Origin: SLRI01 sp964460465
GTDB lineage: Bacteria > Pseudomonadota > Alphaproteobacteria > Geminicoccales > Geminicoccaceae
NCBI GenBank assembly: GCA_964460465.1
Contig: CAYWSB010000079.1
Coordinates: 1-22,937 of the forward strand
Reading direction: 5' to 3'
Length of the DNA: 22,937 nucleotides
Each line of letters starts with the position of its first letter. Position 1 is the stretch's first letter. Both the position numbers and the translations under genes were made by a program. The notes beneath the pieces were generated by a model, which saw nothing but the letters and a program-made list of their open reading frames with translations, did not search any database and was not told where the DNA came from. Positions 7,702 to 15,054 of this stretch are shown here, in pieces.

Positions 7702-7781
7702 GCGTCCCCCATCTCGTGCTGCGCGGCAGCGCCAGACCAGATGGGCCGCGATCACGCTCGGCACAATGTGGCCCCGGGTCA

Positions 7782-7868
7782 CGGGCGGCCGCGCGGGCGT
7801 GGACAAGCGGACAACATGACGACGGCCGGGCTCTGCTGGCTCCGGGCGGCCGCGCGGGCGTGGACAAG
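7782..7868. repeat. Perfect 26-bp direct repeat, two copies 61 bp apart
   Basis: Copy 1 is 7782-7807 and copy 2 is 7843-7868, identical over 26 bases, beginning CGGGCGGCC and ending GTGGACAAG. They lie in the 225-bp spacer between the divergent starts of phaC (7701) and the small ORF (7927). They could be operator copies or remnants of a local duplication. Confidence 0.8.
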
Positions 7869-7926
7869 TGCGCGGCGGACGCCTAGGCATCATGCGATCG
7901 GGACGAGCAAGAGGGAGACCGGGCCG

Positions 7927-8019
7927 ATGCGCCTCCATGACTTCGGTACAATCATCCTGCTGGCCGGCATCGCTGCCGCCGTGGCGCTGATCGTGGCGTC
8001 GCAGGTCAACCCCGCCTGA
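7927..8019 (+). CDS. Very small single-span membrane protein (30 aa)
   Basis: The ORF encodes MRLHDFGTIILLAGIAAAVA followed by LIVASQVNPA. Almost the whole length (residues 8-26) is one hydrophobic helix, with a short polar N-terminus and a polar C-terminal tail. GGAG (7914-7917) is 9 bases upstream of the ATG, a good ribosome site. No family is recognised. It diverges from phaC and converges on the cyclase gene. Possible roles of such proteins include toxin, stress peptide or membrane-complex subunit, but nothing here decides between them. It may also be a chance ORF, although the combination of ribosome site and clean helix argues for a real gene. Confidence 0.5.
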   Translation: MRLHDFGTIILLAGIAAAVALIVASQVNPA

Positions 8020-8027
8020 GCGGCGCC

Positions 8028-8053
8028 GCGGCCGACCCGCGCGGGCCGGCCGC
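8028..8053. terminator. GC hairpin between convergent genes
   Basis: GCGGCC (8028-8033) pairs with GGCCGC (8048-8053) around an inner CCCGC/GCGGG stem (8036-8045), with one mismatched step. It lies between the small ORF stop and the cyclase stop and has no T-tract. Candidate only. Confidence 0.3.
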
Positions 8054-8089
8054 CGGCGGCCGACCTCGACCAAGAGCCGCGCCAGCGCT

Positions 8090-9379
8090 TCAGCAGACCC
8101 GCAGATCGACGGGTCGGCCGACACCCTCCACCTGTCGCGCGGTGCGCAGCTGCCAGGCGAGCCGCGGGACGAAGCCCTGGGCGCCGGCCGCAGCGTAGGT
8201 GTCGGCCATGACGATGCCGGCCACCGCCTCGGCCTTGCAGTGCTTCTCCAGCTTGGCCGCGAGGTTCACGGCCTCGCCCAGGACCGTGTACTCGAGCCGC
8301 TCGGCGTCGCCCACTGTGCCGAACATGACGGGCCCGGTGGTCACTGCCGCCGCCACGGCTGGGCCGGGCAGGCCCTGCCGGGTCCTGGCCTCGGCCCAGC
8401 GCCCGCCGGTTTCGAGCACCGCCTCCAGCGCCTCGAGCGCGGCCGCGGCCTGCCGGTCGGACGGCCGCACCGCGCCGAAGCTGGCGAGGATGCCGTCGCC
8501 CATGAACTTGTCGATGCTGCCGCCCGAGGCCCTGACCGCCTTGGCCATCAGCGCCTGGTACTCGCCGAGGATCTGCATCACCTCGGCCGGCTGGAGCCGC
8601 TCGCTCAACGGGGTGAAGCCGCGCAGGTCGACGAACAGGATGGCGGCCTCGCGGATCTCGGCGTGGCCGGCCACGAGCTCGCCCTCGGTCTCGGTGATCC
8701 GCCCGGCGATCTCCGGGGCGAAGAAGCGCTTGAGGTCGGCCGCCGCCTGGCCCTCGACCGCCGCCCGCACCAGCAGCTTGCGCGCGCGGTGCAGCGCCAG
8801 CGCCAGGATGCCGGTGACCACCAGGATCGAGACCACCTTGTCGATCTCCGCACCGACCAGGATGCGGTAGCTCATCATGTACTCGGCGAAGTTCCGGGTC
8901 AGCATCGGCCCGTCCTGCGTCCAGATCGCGTAGGCCACCAGCGACAGCCAGCCGAGTGACGCGCTGAGCCCGGCGAGGAGCACGAAGCCCGGCTCGAAGC
9001 GCAGCGTCCTGAGCGCGATCAGGATGAAGACGTACATCAAGGTCGGCGCCTTGAGGTAGATCGCCGCCGGGGCGCCGTACTGCAGGTGGAAGCTCCAGAT
9101 GGTGAGCATGAGGACGGCGATGTCGACGACCACCGAGGCGGCGAGAACGGCGCGGGTCAGCCGCTCGGCCACCGCCAGGTAGAGGCGCCAGAGGGTGAAC
9201 GCGGCATAGACCGAGAGCGCCACCGGCACCGGCTCGAACGGCACGTCGGGCGGAAACGCCTTCGGCGTCAGGCTGTAGAGCACGAAGAAGCCGACGATGG
9301 CGGCGATCTGGATCAGGCTGACCAGGACCTCGCTGCGCGCCTGCTCGCGGCTGATCGCCTCGACGATGCGCTTCGGCAT
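8090..9379 (-). CDS. Membrane-bound class III adenylate/guanylate cyclase
   Basis: The 429-residue protein has about six hydrophobic helices in residues 17-200 (for example VSLIQIAAIVGFFVLYSL, APTLMYVFILIAL, VVSILVVTGILALAL), then a cytosolic class III cyclase domain (about 245-415). The two metal-binding aspartates are Asp251 (LFVDLRGFTPLSER) and Asp295 (DKFMGDGILASFG), and the later block YTVLGEAVNLAAKLE is typical. Lys291 in the KFMGDG motif favours cAMP production, but this is not proof. ATG 9379 is chosen because members of this family begin close to this point (PKRIVEAISREQARSE then the first helix). The ribosome site is weak and the frame remains open upstream to 9784, with another ATG at 9442. 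No sensor domain other than the membrane part is recognised. Confidence 0.88.
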   Translation of the reverse strand: MPKRIVEAISREQARSEVLVSLIQIAAIVGFFVLYSLTPKAFPPDVPFEPVPVALSVYAAFTLWRLYLAVAERLTRAVLAASVVVDIAVLMLTIWSFHLQYGAPAAIYLKAPTLMYVFILIALRTLRFEPGFVLLAGLSASLGWLSLVAYAIWTQDGPMLTRNFAEYMMSYRILVGAEIDKVVSILVVTGILALALHRARKLLVRAAVEGQAAADLKRFFAPEIAGRITETEGELVAGHAEIREAAILFVDLRGFTPLSERLQPAEVMQILGEYQALMAKAVRASGGSIDKFMGDGILASFGAVRPSDRQAAAALEALEAVLETGGRWAEARTRQGLPGPAVAAAVTTGPVMFGTVGDAERLEYTVLGEAVNLAAKLEKHCKAEAVAGIVMADTYAAAGAQGFVPRLAWQLRTARQVEGVGRPVDLRVC

Positions 9380-9701
9380 CGCGGCCGGCAAGGGCGGGCC
9401 GAAGACTAGCAGCTGCAGCTGTTCCGCGCAGCGGTGCAGCATCCCGGCGAGATCACGGTGCCGGGCCGGCAGGTGCCCGGGCGTCGCCGGCAGGCGGCGC
9501 GTGGCGGGCAGCAGGCGGCGCTCGGGGACGTCGGGCATCGCCAGGATCCTCGGCTGGGTTCTCCGGTGGCGAGGCTGCTCTACGCGCTCGACCGGCAGCG
9601 GCCAACGGCGCAGGCGATGACGGGCGGTCATAAGGGCGTGAGCGGCCGGGCCGCCGGCGACGACAGCGATGAAGGAACGGTTGCGGCGGATCATCTGCGA
9701 A

Positions 9702-9721
9702 AGCAATGCTGCATTGCAATA
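9702..9721. promoter_or_regulatory. Palindromic operator-like site, copy 1
   Basis: GCAATGC-T-GCATTGC (9703-9717) is a perfect 7-bp inverted repeat around one base. The 20-base block 9702-9721 matches the block at 9767-9786 at 17 of 20 positions. It is about 85 bp upstream of the DUF1127 start. Confidence 0.6.
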
Positions 9722-9766
9722 ACACACGTGGTGCGGGAAACGGCGCCGCTCCATATCACCGTCGTC

Positions 9767-9786
9767 AGCAATGTTGCACTGCAACA
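9767..9786. promoter_or_regulatory. Palindromic operator-like site, copy 2
   Basis: GCAATGTTGCACTGC (9768-9782) is the degenerate second copy of the upstream palindrome, 65 bp away, ending about 20 bp before the DUF1127 start codon. All three differences from copy 1 are C/T transitions. Its right part, TGCACTGCAACA, resembles the TGC-N3-GCA sites reported for the PHB regulator PhaR in alphaproteobacteria. Confidence 0.6.
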
Positions 9787-9804
9787 GATTCGAGGACCTG
9801 CATC

Positions 9805-10068
9805 ATGACCACGCAATCCGTCTTCCCCGTTGGCGGCACCGCCGGCGCCTGGCGTGGCGATCTCCACGAGACTTCGCGCCTGGGCGCACTGCTCCGGGGC
9901 CTGCAGCGCCGTCTTTCGGCGCACAGCCTCTACCGGCAGACCTATGACGAGCTGCAGCTCCTGAGCGATCGCGAGCTCAACGACATCGGCATCGCCCGCT
10001 GCGACATCCGCAAGATCGCGCGGGAGTCGGCCGAGAGCGTGCTCGCCCACGGCGACCACCGCTTCTGA
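9805..10068 (+). CDS. DUF1127 family small protein
   Basis: The 87-residue protein ends in the DUF1127 signature: RQTYDELQLLSDRELNDIGI (residues 45-64), followed by ARCDIRKIARESA. The preceding segment SRLGALLRGLQRRLSAHSLY is basic and likely helical. DUF1127 proteins are abundant small alphaproteobacterial proteins; studied members affect RNA turnover and adaptation to phosphate or carbon stress. ATG 9805 has GAGG (9792-9795) upstream, and the frame upstream of it has no family similarity. The gene is flanked by a palindrome pair in front and an intrinsic terminator behind, so it looks like an individually regulated, strongly bounded transcript. Confidence 0.9.
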   Translation: MTTQSVFPVGGTAGAWRGDLHETSRLGALLRGLQRRLSAHSLYRQTYDELQLLSDRELNDIGIARCDIRKIARESAESVLAHGDHRF

Positions 10069-10085
10069 GCCACCTGCCGGAAGCC

Positions 10086-10128
10086 CCGGCATCGGCGACG
10101 GTCAGCCTGTCGCCGGTGCCGGTCTTCT
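10086..10128 (+). terminator. Intrinsic terminator of the DUF1127 gene
   Basis: CCGGCATCGGCGAC (10086-10099) pairs with GTCGCCGGTGCCGG (10109-10122), a 14-bp stem with a single T-G wobble and a 9-base loop, followed by TCTTCT. It begins 18 bp after the stop codon. It is the clearest terminator in the window. Confidence 0.78.
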
Positions 10129-10165
10129 GCTAGATCGGCAGCTCTCCGACCGTGGGGAGATGCCG

Positions 10166-11581
10166 ATGGATCTGGACCGGTTTCGCCAGGAGGCGAAGCA
10201 TCTCGTCGACTGGATGACCGAGTACCTCGCGACCATCGAGGCACGCCCGGTTCGCTCCCAGCTTCGACCCGGCGAGGTGGCCGCCGCCTTGTCGCCCGAG
10301 CCGCCGGCTGCGCCCGAGGACTTCCGGGCGATCATGGCCGACTTCGAGCGCATCGTCATGCCGGGCATCACGCACTGGCAGCATCCGCGCTTCTTCGCCT
10401 ACTTCCCCGCCAATTCGAGCCCGCCCTCGGTGCTGGCCGAGATGCTGACCGCCGCGATCGCGGCGCAATGCATGCTCTGGCAGACCTCGCCCGCCGCCAC
10501 CGAGATGGAGACCCGCATCCTCGCCTGGCTCGCCGGCATGCTGGGCCTGGGCGAGGGCTGGCACGGCGTCATCCAGGACAGCGCCTCCTCGGCGACGCTC
10601 GTGGCGATCCTCACGGCCCGCGAGCGGGCGTCCGACTGGCGGAGCAGCGAGGAGGGGCTGGCCGGCGGCCCGCCCATGGCCGTCTACACCAGCGAGGAGG
10701 CGCACTCCTCGGTCGAGAAGGCGGTCAGGATCGCCGGGCTGGGCCGGAAGTCGCTGCGCCTGATCCCCGCCGACCATCGTTTCGCCATGCGGCCCGACGC
10801 GCTCGAGGCCGCGATCGCCCAGGACCTTGCGGCCGGGATCAAGCCCGCCTGCATCGTCGCCACGCTCGGCACCACCGGCACGGGCGGCATCGACCCGCTG
10901 GCCGCAATCGCTGCGGTGGCGAGCCGGCACGGTGCCTATCTGCACGTCGACGCCGCCTGGGCCGGCAGTGCGCTGCTGCTGCCCGAATGGCGCTGGATGA
11001 TCGAGGGCATCGCGGCGGTCGACAGCTTCGTCACCAACCCGCACAAGTGGCTGGGCGTCAATTTCGACTGCTCGGCCCACTATTTCCGCCGCCCGGACGA
11101 GCTGGTCCGCACGCTGACCGTCAACCCGGCCTACCTCACCGGCCAGGAGACGGGGCAGGTGATCGACTACCGCGACTGGGGCATTCCCCTCGGCCGGCGA
11201 TTTCGCGCCTTGAAGCTGTGGTTCGTGATCCGCTGCACGGGTGTGGAGGGGCTGCAGGCGATGCTGCGCCGGCACATCGAGCTCACCGCCGAGCTCGCCG
11301 GCTGGATCGAGGCCGCGCCGGATTTCGTGCTGGCCTCGCCGCCGAGCCTCGCCTTGCTCAGCTTCCGCTACCAGCCGGCCGGTGTCGCGGACGACGCCCG
11401 GCTGGACGCGCTCAACGCCGACTTGCTCAAGCGAATCAACGACGACGGCCGCATCTATCTGACCCAGACCAGGGTCCGCGGCCGCACGGCGCTGCGCTTC
11501 TCGATCGGCCAGACGACGACCAAGCGCCGCCACGTCGAGACCGGCTGGGCGGTCGTGCGGGAGATCGCGCGAACGTTATAA
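10166..11581 (+). CDS. PLP-dependent group II amino acid decarboxylase (aromatic-L-amino-acid decarboxylase-like)
   Basis: The 471-residue enzyme matches the length of group II decarboxylases, which remove the carboxyl group of aromatic or related amino acids using pyridoxal phosphate. The cofactor lysine is Lys294 in NPHKWLGVNFDCSA. Cofactor-stacking His180 (EEAHSSVEKA) and Asp262 (HVDAAWAG) are in place, and the substrate-site block HPRFFAYFPANSSPPSVLAE is typical of the AADC/tyrosine-tryptophan-DOPA group. Substrate cannot be fixed from sequence. ATG 10166 is preferred over ATG 10160 because GGGGAG (10154-10159) directly abuts the latter. A TAGATC (10131-10136) after the DUF1127 terminator could be a -10 element. 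No transporter or partner gene adjoins it. Confidence 0.92.
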   Translation: MDLDRFRQEAKHLVDWMTEYLATIEARPVRSQLRPGEVAAALSPEPPAAPEDFRAIMADFERIVMPGITHWQHPRFFAYFPANSSPPSVLAEMLTAAIAAQCMLWQTSPAATEMETRILAWLAGMLGLGEGWHGVIQDSASSATLVAILTARERASDWRSSEEGLAGGPPMAVYTSEEAHSSVEKAVRIAGLGRKSLRLIPADHRFAMRPDALEAAIAQDLAAGIKPACIVATLGTTGTGGIDPLAAIAAVASRHGAYLHVDAAWAGSALLLPEWRWMIEGIAAVDSFVTNPHKWLGVNFDCSAHYFRRPDELVRTLTVNPAYLTGQETGQVIDYRDWGIPLGRRFRALKLWFVIRCTGVEGLQAMLRRHIELTAELAGWIEAAPDFVLASPPSLALLSFRYQPAGVADDARLDALNADLLKRINDDGRIYLTQTRVRGRTALRFSIGQTTTKRRHVETGWAVVREIARTL

Positions 11582-11611
11582 CGCTAAAAAGAAGTGGAAT
11601 AATAAATTCAT

Positions 11612-11639
11612 TTGACTTGCCGATGTAAAATTCGACAAT
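11612..11639 (+). promoter_or_regulatory. Candidate promoter of the cysG operon
   Basis: TTGACT (11612-11617), a 16-base spacer and GACAAT (11634-11639) lie in an AT-rich island (11578-11640), 45 bp upstream of the cysG start. Match is 5/6 and 4/6 to the standard elements. Confidence 0.5.
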
Positions 11640-11684
11640 GGCACGCGGTACGGCGTTGAACCGTCCGTGAAAGGCAGGTGCCGC

Positions 11685-13094
11685 GTGCGCTACTTCCCGA
11701 TCTTCGTCGATCTCGACCGCCAGGGCGTGCTGATCGTCGGCGGGGGCGAGCAGGCCGCGCAGAAGCTCCGCCTCCTGGCCAGGACCACTGCCCGCATCCG
11801 CCTCGTGGCCGACGAGCTGTCGCCCGAGCTGGCCCTGGCGGTGGCCGAGGGCCGGGCGGAATGGCTCGCCACTGCCTTCCACCCCGACCAGCTCGCCGGC
11901 TGCCGGCTGGCCTATGCCGCGACCGACGACCTCGAGACCGCGGCCCGTGTCGCCTTCGCCGCCCGGGCGCGCAACATCCCCGTCAACGCCGTCGACCGGC
12001 CGCAGCTCTGCAGCTTCGTCACCCCTGCCATCGTCGACCGCGATCCCGTCGTCGTCGCCATCGGCTCGGAAGGTGCCGCCCCCGTCCTGGTCAGCCGGAT
12101 CCGGGCGAAGCTCGAGGCCGAGCTCCCCGCTGCGCTCGGCGGCGTCGCCCGCTTCGCCCAGTCCCTGCGCCGCCGCGTCGGCCGGGCCTTCGCCGACGGC
12201 CGTGGCCGCCGGGCCTTCTGGGAACGGTTCTTCGACGGGCCGATCGCCGGCCACCTGCTCGCCGGCCGCGAGGCCGAGGCCGAGCGGCTGGTCGACGCCG
12301 CCCTCGCCGGTGCCCCGGCACCGGGCAGCGTGGTGCTGGTCGGGGCCGGCCCGGGCGATCCCGAGCTTCTGACCCTCAAGGCGCATCGGGCGCTGCAGTC
12401 GGCCGACGTCCTGGTCATCGACCGCCTGGTCGACCCGCGGATCGTCGAGCTCGCCCGCCGCGACGCGCGGCGCATCCATGTCGGCAAGGTGCCGGGCGGC
12501 CCCTCGGCCAGCCAGGAAGCCATCAACGCCATCCTAGTCGCGGAAGCCCTGGCCGGCCATCGCGTCGTCCGGCTCAAGGGCGGCGATCCCTTCGTCTTCG
12601 GCCGGGCGGTCGAGGAGATCGAGGCGGTCGAGGCCGCCGGCGTCACGGTCGAGATCGTCCCGGGCGTGACGGCGGCGCTCGCGGCAGCCGCCAGTGCCCG
12701 CCTGCCGATCACCGAGCGCGGCAAGCGCCGCGCGCTGACCATCCTCACCGGCCAGACGAAGGACGGCCCGGCCGAGCACGACTGGCGCGCCCTGGCCCAG
12801 GGCGGCCAGACGCTCGCCGTCTACATGGGCGTCAAGGCCGGGCCGCAGATCGCCCGGAGCCTGATCGCGGCCGGGCTCGATCCCGCGACCCCCGTCAGCA
12901 TCGTCGAGAACGCCTCGCTCGAGACCGCGCAGACCGCGACCGGGCGCCTCGACCAAGTGTCGGACCTGCTGCTCCGTGCCGGTATCCGCGGCCCCGCCAT
13001 CCTCTTCATCGGCGTGGCCCCGATACCGGCCGCCTCTTCCGGCAATCCCTCCGTCGATCTCGCCCATCCCCTCCCGTTGGAAAGGGCCGCCTGA
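11685..13094 (+). CDS. cysG: Siroheme synthase (CysG, fused CysGB-CysGA)
   Basis: The 469-residue protein has the full fusion. The N-terminal NAD-dependent precorrin-2 dehydrogenase/ferrochelatase (about 1-205) begins RYFPIFVDL, with the GGG nucleotide loop at 19-21, Asp104 (NAVDRP) and Ser128 (IGSEGAAPVL). These correspond to the catalytic aspartate and phosphoserine positions of Salmonella CysG. The C-terminal SAM-dependent uroporphyrinogen-III methyltransferase (about 215-455) shows VGAGPGDPELLTL, VRLKGGDPFVFGR and the VPGVTAALAAAA block. Together they make siroheme from uroporphyrinogen III. GTG 11685 is preferred since AAGGCAGG (11671-11678) is 6 bases upstream; a GTG at 11667 would add 6 residues. 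Its stop overlaps the next start by one base. Confidence 0.95.
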   Translation: MRYFPIFVDLDRQGVLIVGGGEQAAQKLRLLARTTARIRLVADELSPELALAVAEGRAEWLATAFHPDQLAGCRLAYAATDDLETAARVAFAARARNIPVNAVDRPQLCSFVTPAIVDRDPVVVAIGSEGAAPVLVSRIRAKLEAELPAALGGVARFAQSLRRRVGRAFADGRGRRAFWERFFDGPIAGHLLAGREAEAERLVDAALAGAPAPGSVVLVGAGPGDPELLTLKAHRALQSADVLVIDRLVDPRIVELARRDARRIHVGKVPGGPSASQEAINAILVAEALAGHRVVRLKGGDPFVFGRAVEEIEAVEAAGVTVEIVPGVTAALAAAASARLPITERGKRRALTILTGQTKDGPAEHDWRALAQGGQTLAVYMGVKAGPQIARSLIAAGLDPATPVSIVENASLETAQTATGRLDQVSDLLLRAGIRGPAILFIGVAPIPAASSGNPSVDLAHPLPLERAA

Positions 13095-13393
13095 TGCCCC
13101 GGATCGTCACCGCCAACCATCTTGCCGCCGGCGACGTGGTCTTCCTCGCCGAGAACGGCTGGACGCCCAATGTCGACCTCGCCCTGGTCGCCGACGACGA
13201 GGCGACGCTCGCCGTCCTCGAGCGGCGGGCGGCCGCCGCCGAGGCCGCCGACATCGTCGTCGGCGCCTATGTGGTCGAGGTGCGCCGCGAGGGCTCGCGG
13301 ATCGTGCCGCTCCACTACCGCGAGGTGATGCGCACGCGCGGCCCGACGGTGCGCCCCGACCTCGGCCACCAGGCCACGCTCGGAGCCCGCTGA
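13094..13393 (+). CDS. DUF2849 family protein of the sulfite-reduction operon
   Basis: The 99-residue protein (MPRIVTANHLAAGDVVFL and then NGWTPNVDLALVADDEATLAVLE) matches the small DUF2849 family, which in alphaproteobacteria sits between cysG and cysI. No enzymatic motif is seen. A role in assembling or supporting sulfite reductase is inferred from this conserved position only. Start and stop codons overlap the neighbours by one base on both sides (TGATG at each junction), so it is translationally coupled to cysG and cysI. Confidence 0.88.
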   Translation: MPRIVTANHLAAGDVVFLAENGWTPNVDLALVADDEATLAVLERRAAAAEAADIVVGAYVVEVRREGSRIVPLHYREVMRTRGPTVRPDLGHQATLGAR

Positions 13394-15054
13394 TGTACCG
13401 CTACGACGAGTTCGACGCCCGGTTCGTGGCCGAGCGCACCGCCCAGTTCAAGGACCAGGTCGCCCGCCGCCTCAAGGGCGAGCTGACCGAGGAGGAGTTC
13501 CGCCCGCTCCGGCTGATGAACGGGCTTTACTTGCAGCTCCACGCCTACATGCTCAGGGTCGCCATCCCCTACGGCGTGCTGTCCTCGCGCCAGCTCCGCC
13601 AGCTCGCGATGATCGCCGAGCGGTGGGACAAGGGCTACGGTCACTTCACCACGCGCCAGAACATCCAGTTCAACTGGCCGAAGCTGGACGACGTCCCGGC
13701 CATCCTCGAGGCCCTGGCCGCGGTCGAGATGCATGCCATCCAGACCTCCGGCAACTGCATCCGGAACGTCACCACCGACCAGTATGCCGGCGTGGCGGCC
13801 GACGAGATCGAGGACCCGAGGCCCCATTGCGAGCTGCTCAGGCAATGGTCGAGCCTGCACCCCGAGTTCTCGTTCCTGCCGCGGAAGTTCAAGATCGCGG
13901 TGACCGGTGCTCCCTTCGACCGGGCGGCCGTCAAGGTGCACGACATCGGCCTGCGCATGCACCGGAACGAGGAGGGCCTGGCCGGCTTCGAGGTGATCGT
14001 CGGCGGCGGGCTCGGCCGGACGCCGATGGTCGGCAAGACCATCCGGGGATTCCTCCCGGCCGATGAGCTCCTGCCCTACGTCACCGCCATCATGCGCGTC
14101 TACAACCGCTTCGGCCGGCGGGACAACAAGTACAAGGCGCGGATCAAGATCCTGGTGCACGAGATCGGCGTCGACGCCATGAGCGAGCTGGTGGAGGCCG
14201 AGTTCGCGAAGGGTGATCACGTCGAGGCCATCGAGCTCGCGGCCGGCGAGGTCGCCCGCATCGAGGCCTATTTCGCTCCGCCGCCCCACGAGACCTTGCC
14301 GGCGAAGGACCCGGCGCATCTGGCCCGTCTCTTCGAGGACAAGGCCTTCGCCCGCTGGGTCCGCCACAACGTGGCCGCCCACAAGGTGCCGGGCTACGCC
14401 ATCGCCAACATCTCCTTGAAGCCCACGGGCGGCATTCCGGGCGACGCCACGGCGGACGAGATGCGCCTCGTGGCGAACCTCGCCGAGCGCCATTCCTTCG
14501 GCGAGATCAGGGTGGCGCACGAGCAGAACCTGGTGCTGCCGAACGTCCGCACCAAGGACCTCCATGCCCTCTGGCAGGCGCTCGACGCGGCCGGCCTCGC
14601 CACGCCCAACCTCAACCTCGTCTCCGACATCATCGCCTGCCCCGGCATGGACTACTGCAGCCTCGCCACGGCCCGCTCGATCCCGGTGGCACAAGCCATC
14701 AGCCGCCGCTTCGCCGACCTCGCGCGGCAGGAGGACGTGGGCGAGCTGCACATCAACATCTCGGGCTGCATCAACGCCTGCGGCCACCACCACGTGGCGC
14801 ATCTCGGCATCCTCGGCCTCGAGAAGAAGGGTGTCGAATCCTACCAGATCACGCTCGGCGGCTCGGCCGACGAGAACGCCGCGATCGGCCAGCTGCTCGG
14901 CCCGGGCTTCGCGGCGGACGAGATCGTGGACGCCGTCGAGGCCGTGGTCCGGGTCTATCTCGACGGCCGGAAGGGCAGGGACGAGCGGTTCCTCGACTTC
15001 TTCCGCCGGGTCGGCATCAAGCCCTTCAAGGAGGCCCTCTATGCCCCTGCTTAA
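13393..15054 (+). CDS. cysI: Sulfite reductase hemoprotein (ferredoxin-dependent-type CysI; nitrite/sulfite reductase family)
   Basis: The 553-residue protein has two repeats of the ferredoxin-like/siroheme fold. FTTRQNIQFNW and TSGNCIRNVTTD are the siroheme and substrate-site blocks. Cys416 and Cys422 (CPGMDYC) with Cys459 and Cys463 (SGCINACGHHH) bind the 4Fe-4S cluster and siroheme iron. It reduces sulfite to sulfide for cysteine synthesis. Nitrite reductases share this fold, but the cysG/DUF2849/DUF934 setting points to assimilatory sulfite reduction. There is no CysJ flavoprotein nearby, so electrons may come from ferredoxin. The start overlaps the preceding stop by one base. Confidence 0.93.
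   Translation: MYRYDEFDARFVAERTAQFKDQVARRLKGELTEEEFRPLRLMNGLYLQLHAYMLRVAIPYGVLSSRQLRQLAMIAERWDKGYGHFTTRQNIQFNWPKLDDVPAILEALAAVEMHAIQTSGNCIRNVTTDQYAGVAADEIEDPRPHCELLRQWSSLHPEFSFLPRKFKIAVTGAPFDRAAVKVHDIGLRMHRNEEGLAGFEVIVGGGLGRTPMVGKTIRGFLPADELLPYVTAIMRVYNRFGRRDNKYKARIKILVHEIGVDAMSELVEAEFAKGDHVEAIELAAGEVARIEAYFAPPPHETLPAKDPAHLARLFEDKAFARWVRHNVAAHKVPGYAIANISLKPTGGIPGDATADEMRLVANLAERHSFGEIRVAHEQNLVLPNVRTKDLHALWQALDAAGLATPNLNLVSDIIACPGMDYCSLATARSIPVAQAISRRFADLARQEDVGELHINISGCINACGHHHVAHLGILGLEKKGVESYQITLGGSADENAAIGQLLGPGFAADEIVDAVEAVVRVYLDGRKGRDERFLDFFRRVGIKPFKEALYAPA

Larger units (their letters stand above)
9380..9804. other. Divergent intergenic region between cyclase and DUF1127 genes
   Basis: This 425-bp stretch separates two divergent starts. 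Its cyclase-proximal part (9380-9660) is GC-rich and has no convincing protein on either strand, although the cyclase frame stays open through it. The distal part (about 9690-9800) is distinctly lower in GC and holds two related palindromes. No clear -10/-35 pair was found. Confidence 0.6.

Noticed and set aside
8204..9784. Extension of the cyclase to the far upstream start at 9784
   Set aside because: The added residues are Arg/Pro-rich and run through the palindromic promoter region of the divergent gene; family members begin near the chosen start.
9434..9808. Plus-strand open frame between cyclase and DUF1127 genes
   Set aside because: No ribosome site or family resemblance, and it crosses the operator-like palindromes.
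10130..11533. Minus-strand open frame antisense to the decarboxylase
   Set aside because: No recognisable motif, while the plus strand carries all PLP-binding residues.
11582..11684. Possible riboswitch in the cysG leader
   Set aside because: The about 45-base leader after the candidate promoter is too short, and I see no SAM-type or cobalamin-type conserved core.
13315..14802. Minus-strand open frame antisense to cysI
   Set aside because: cysI has all four cluster cysteines and overlapping-codon coupling to its neighbours; the antisense frame has no support.
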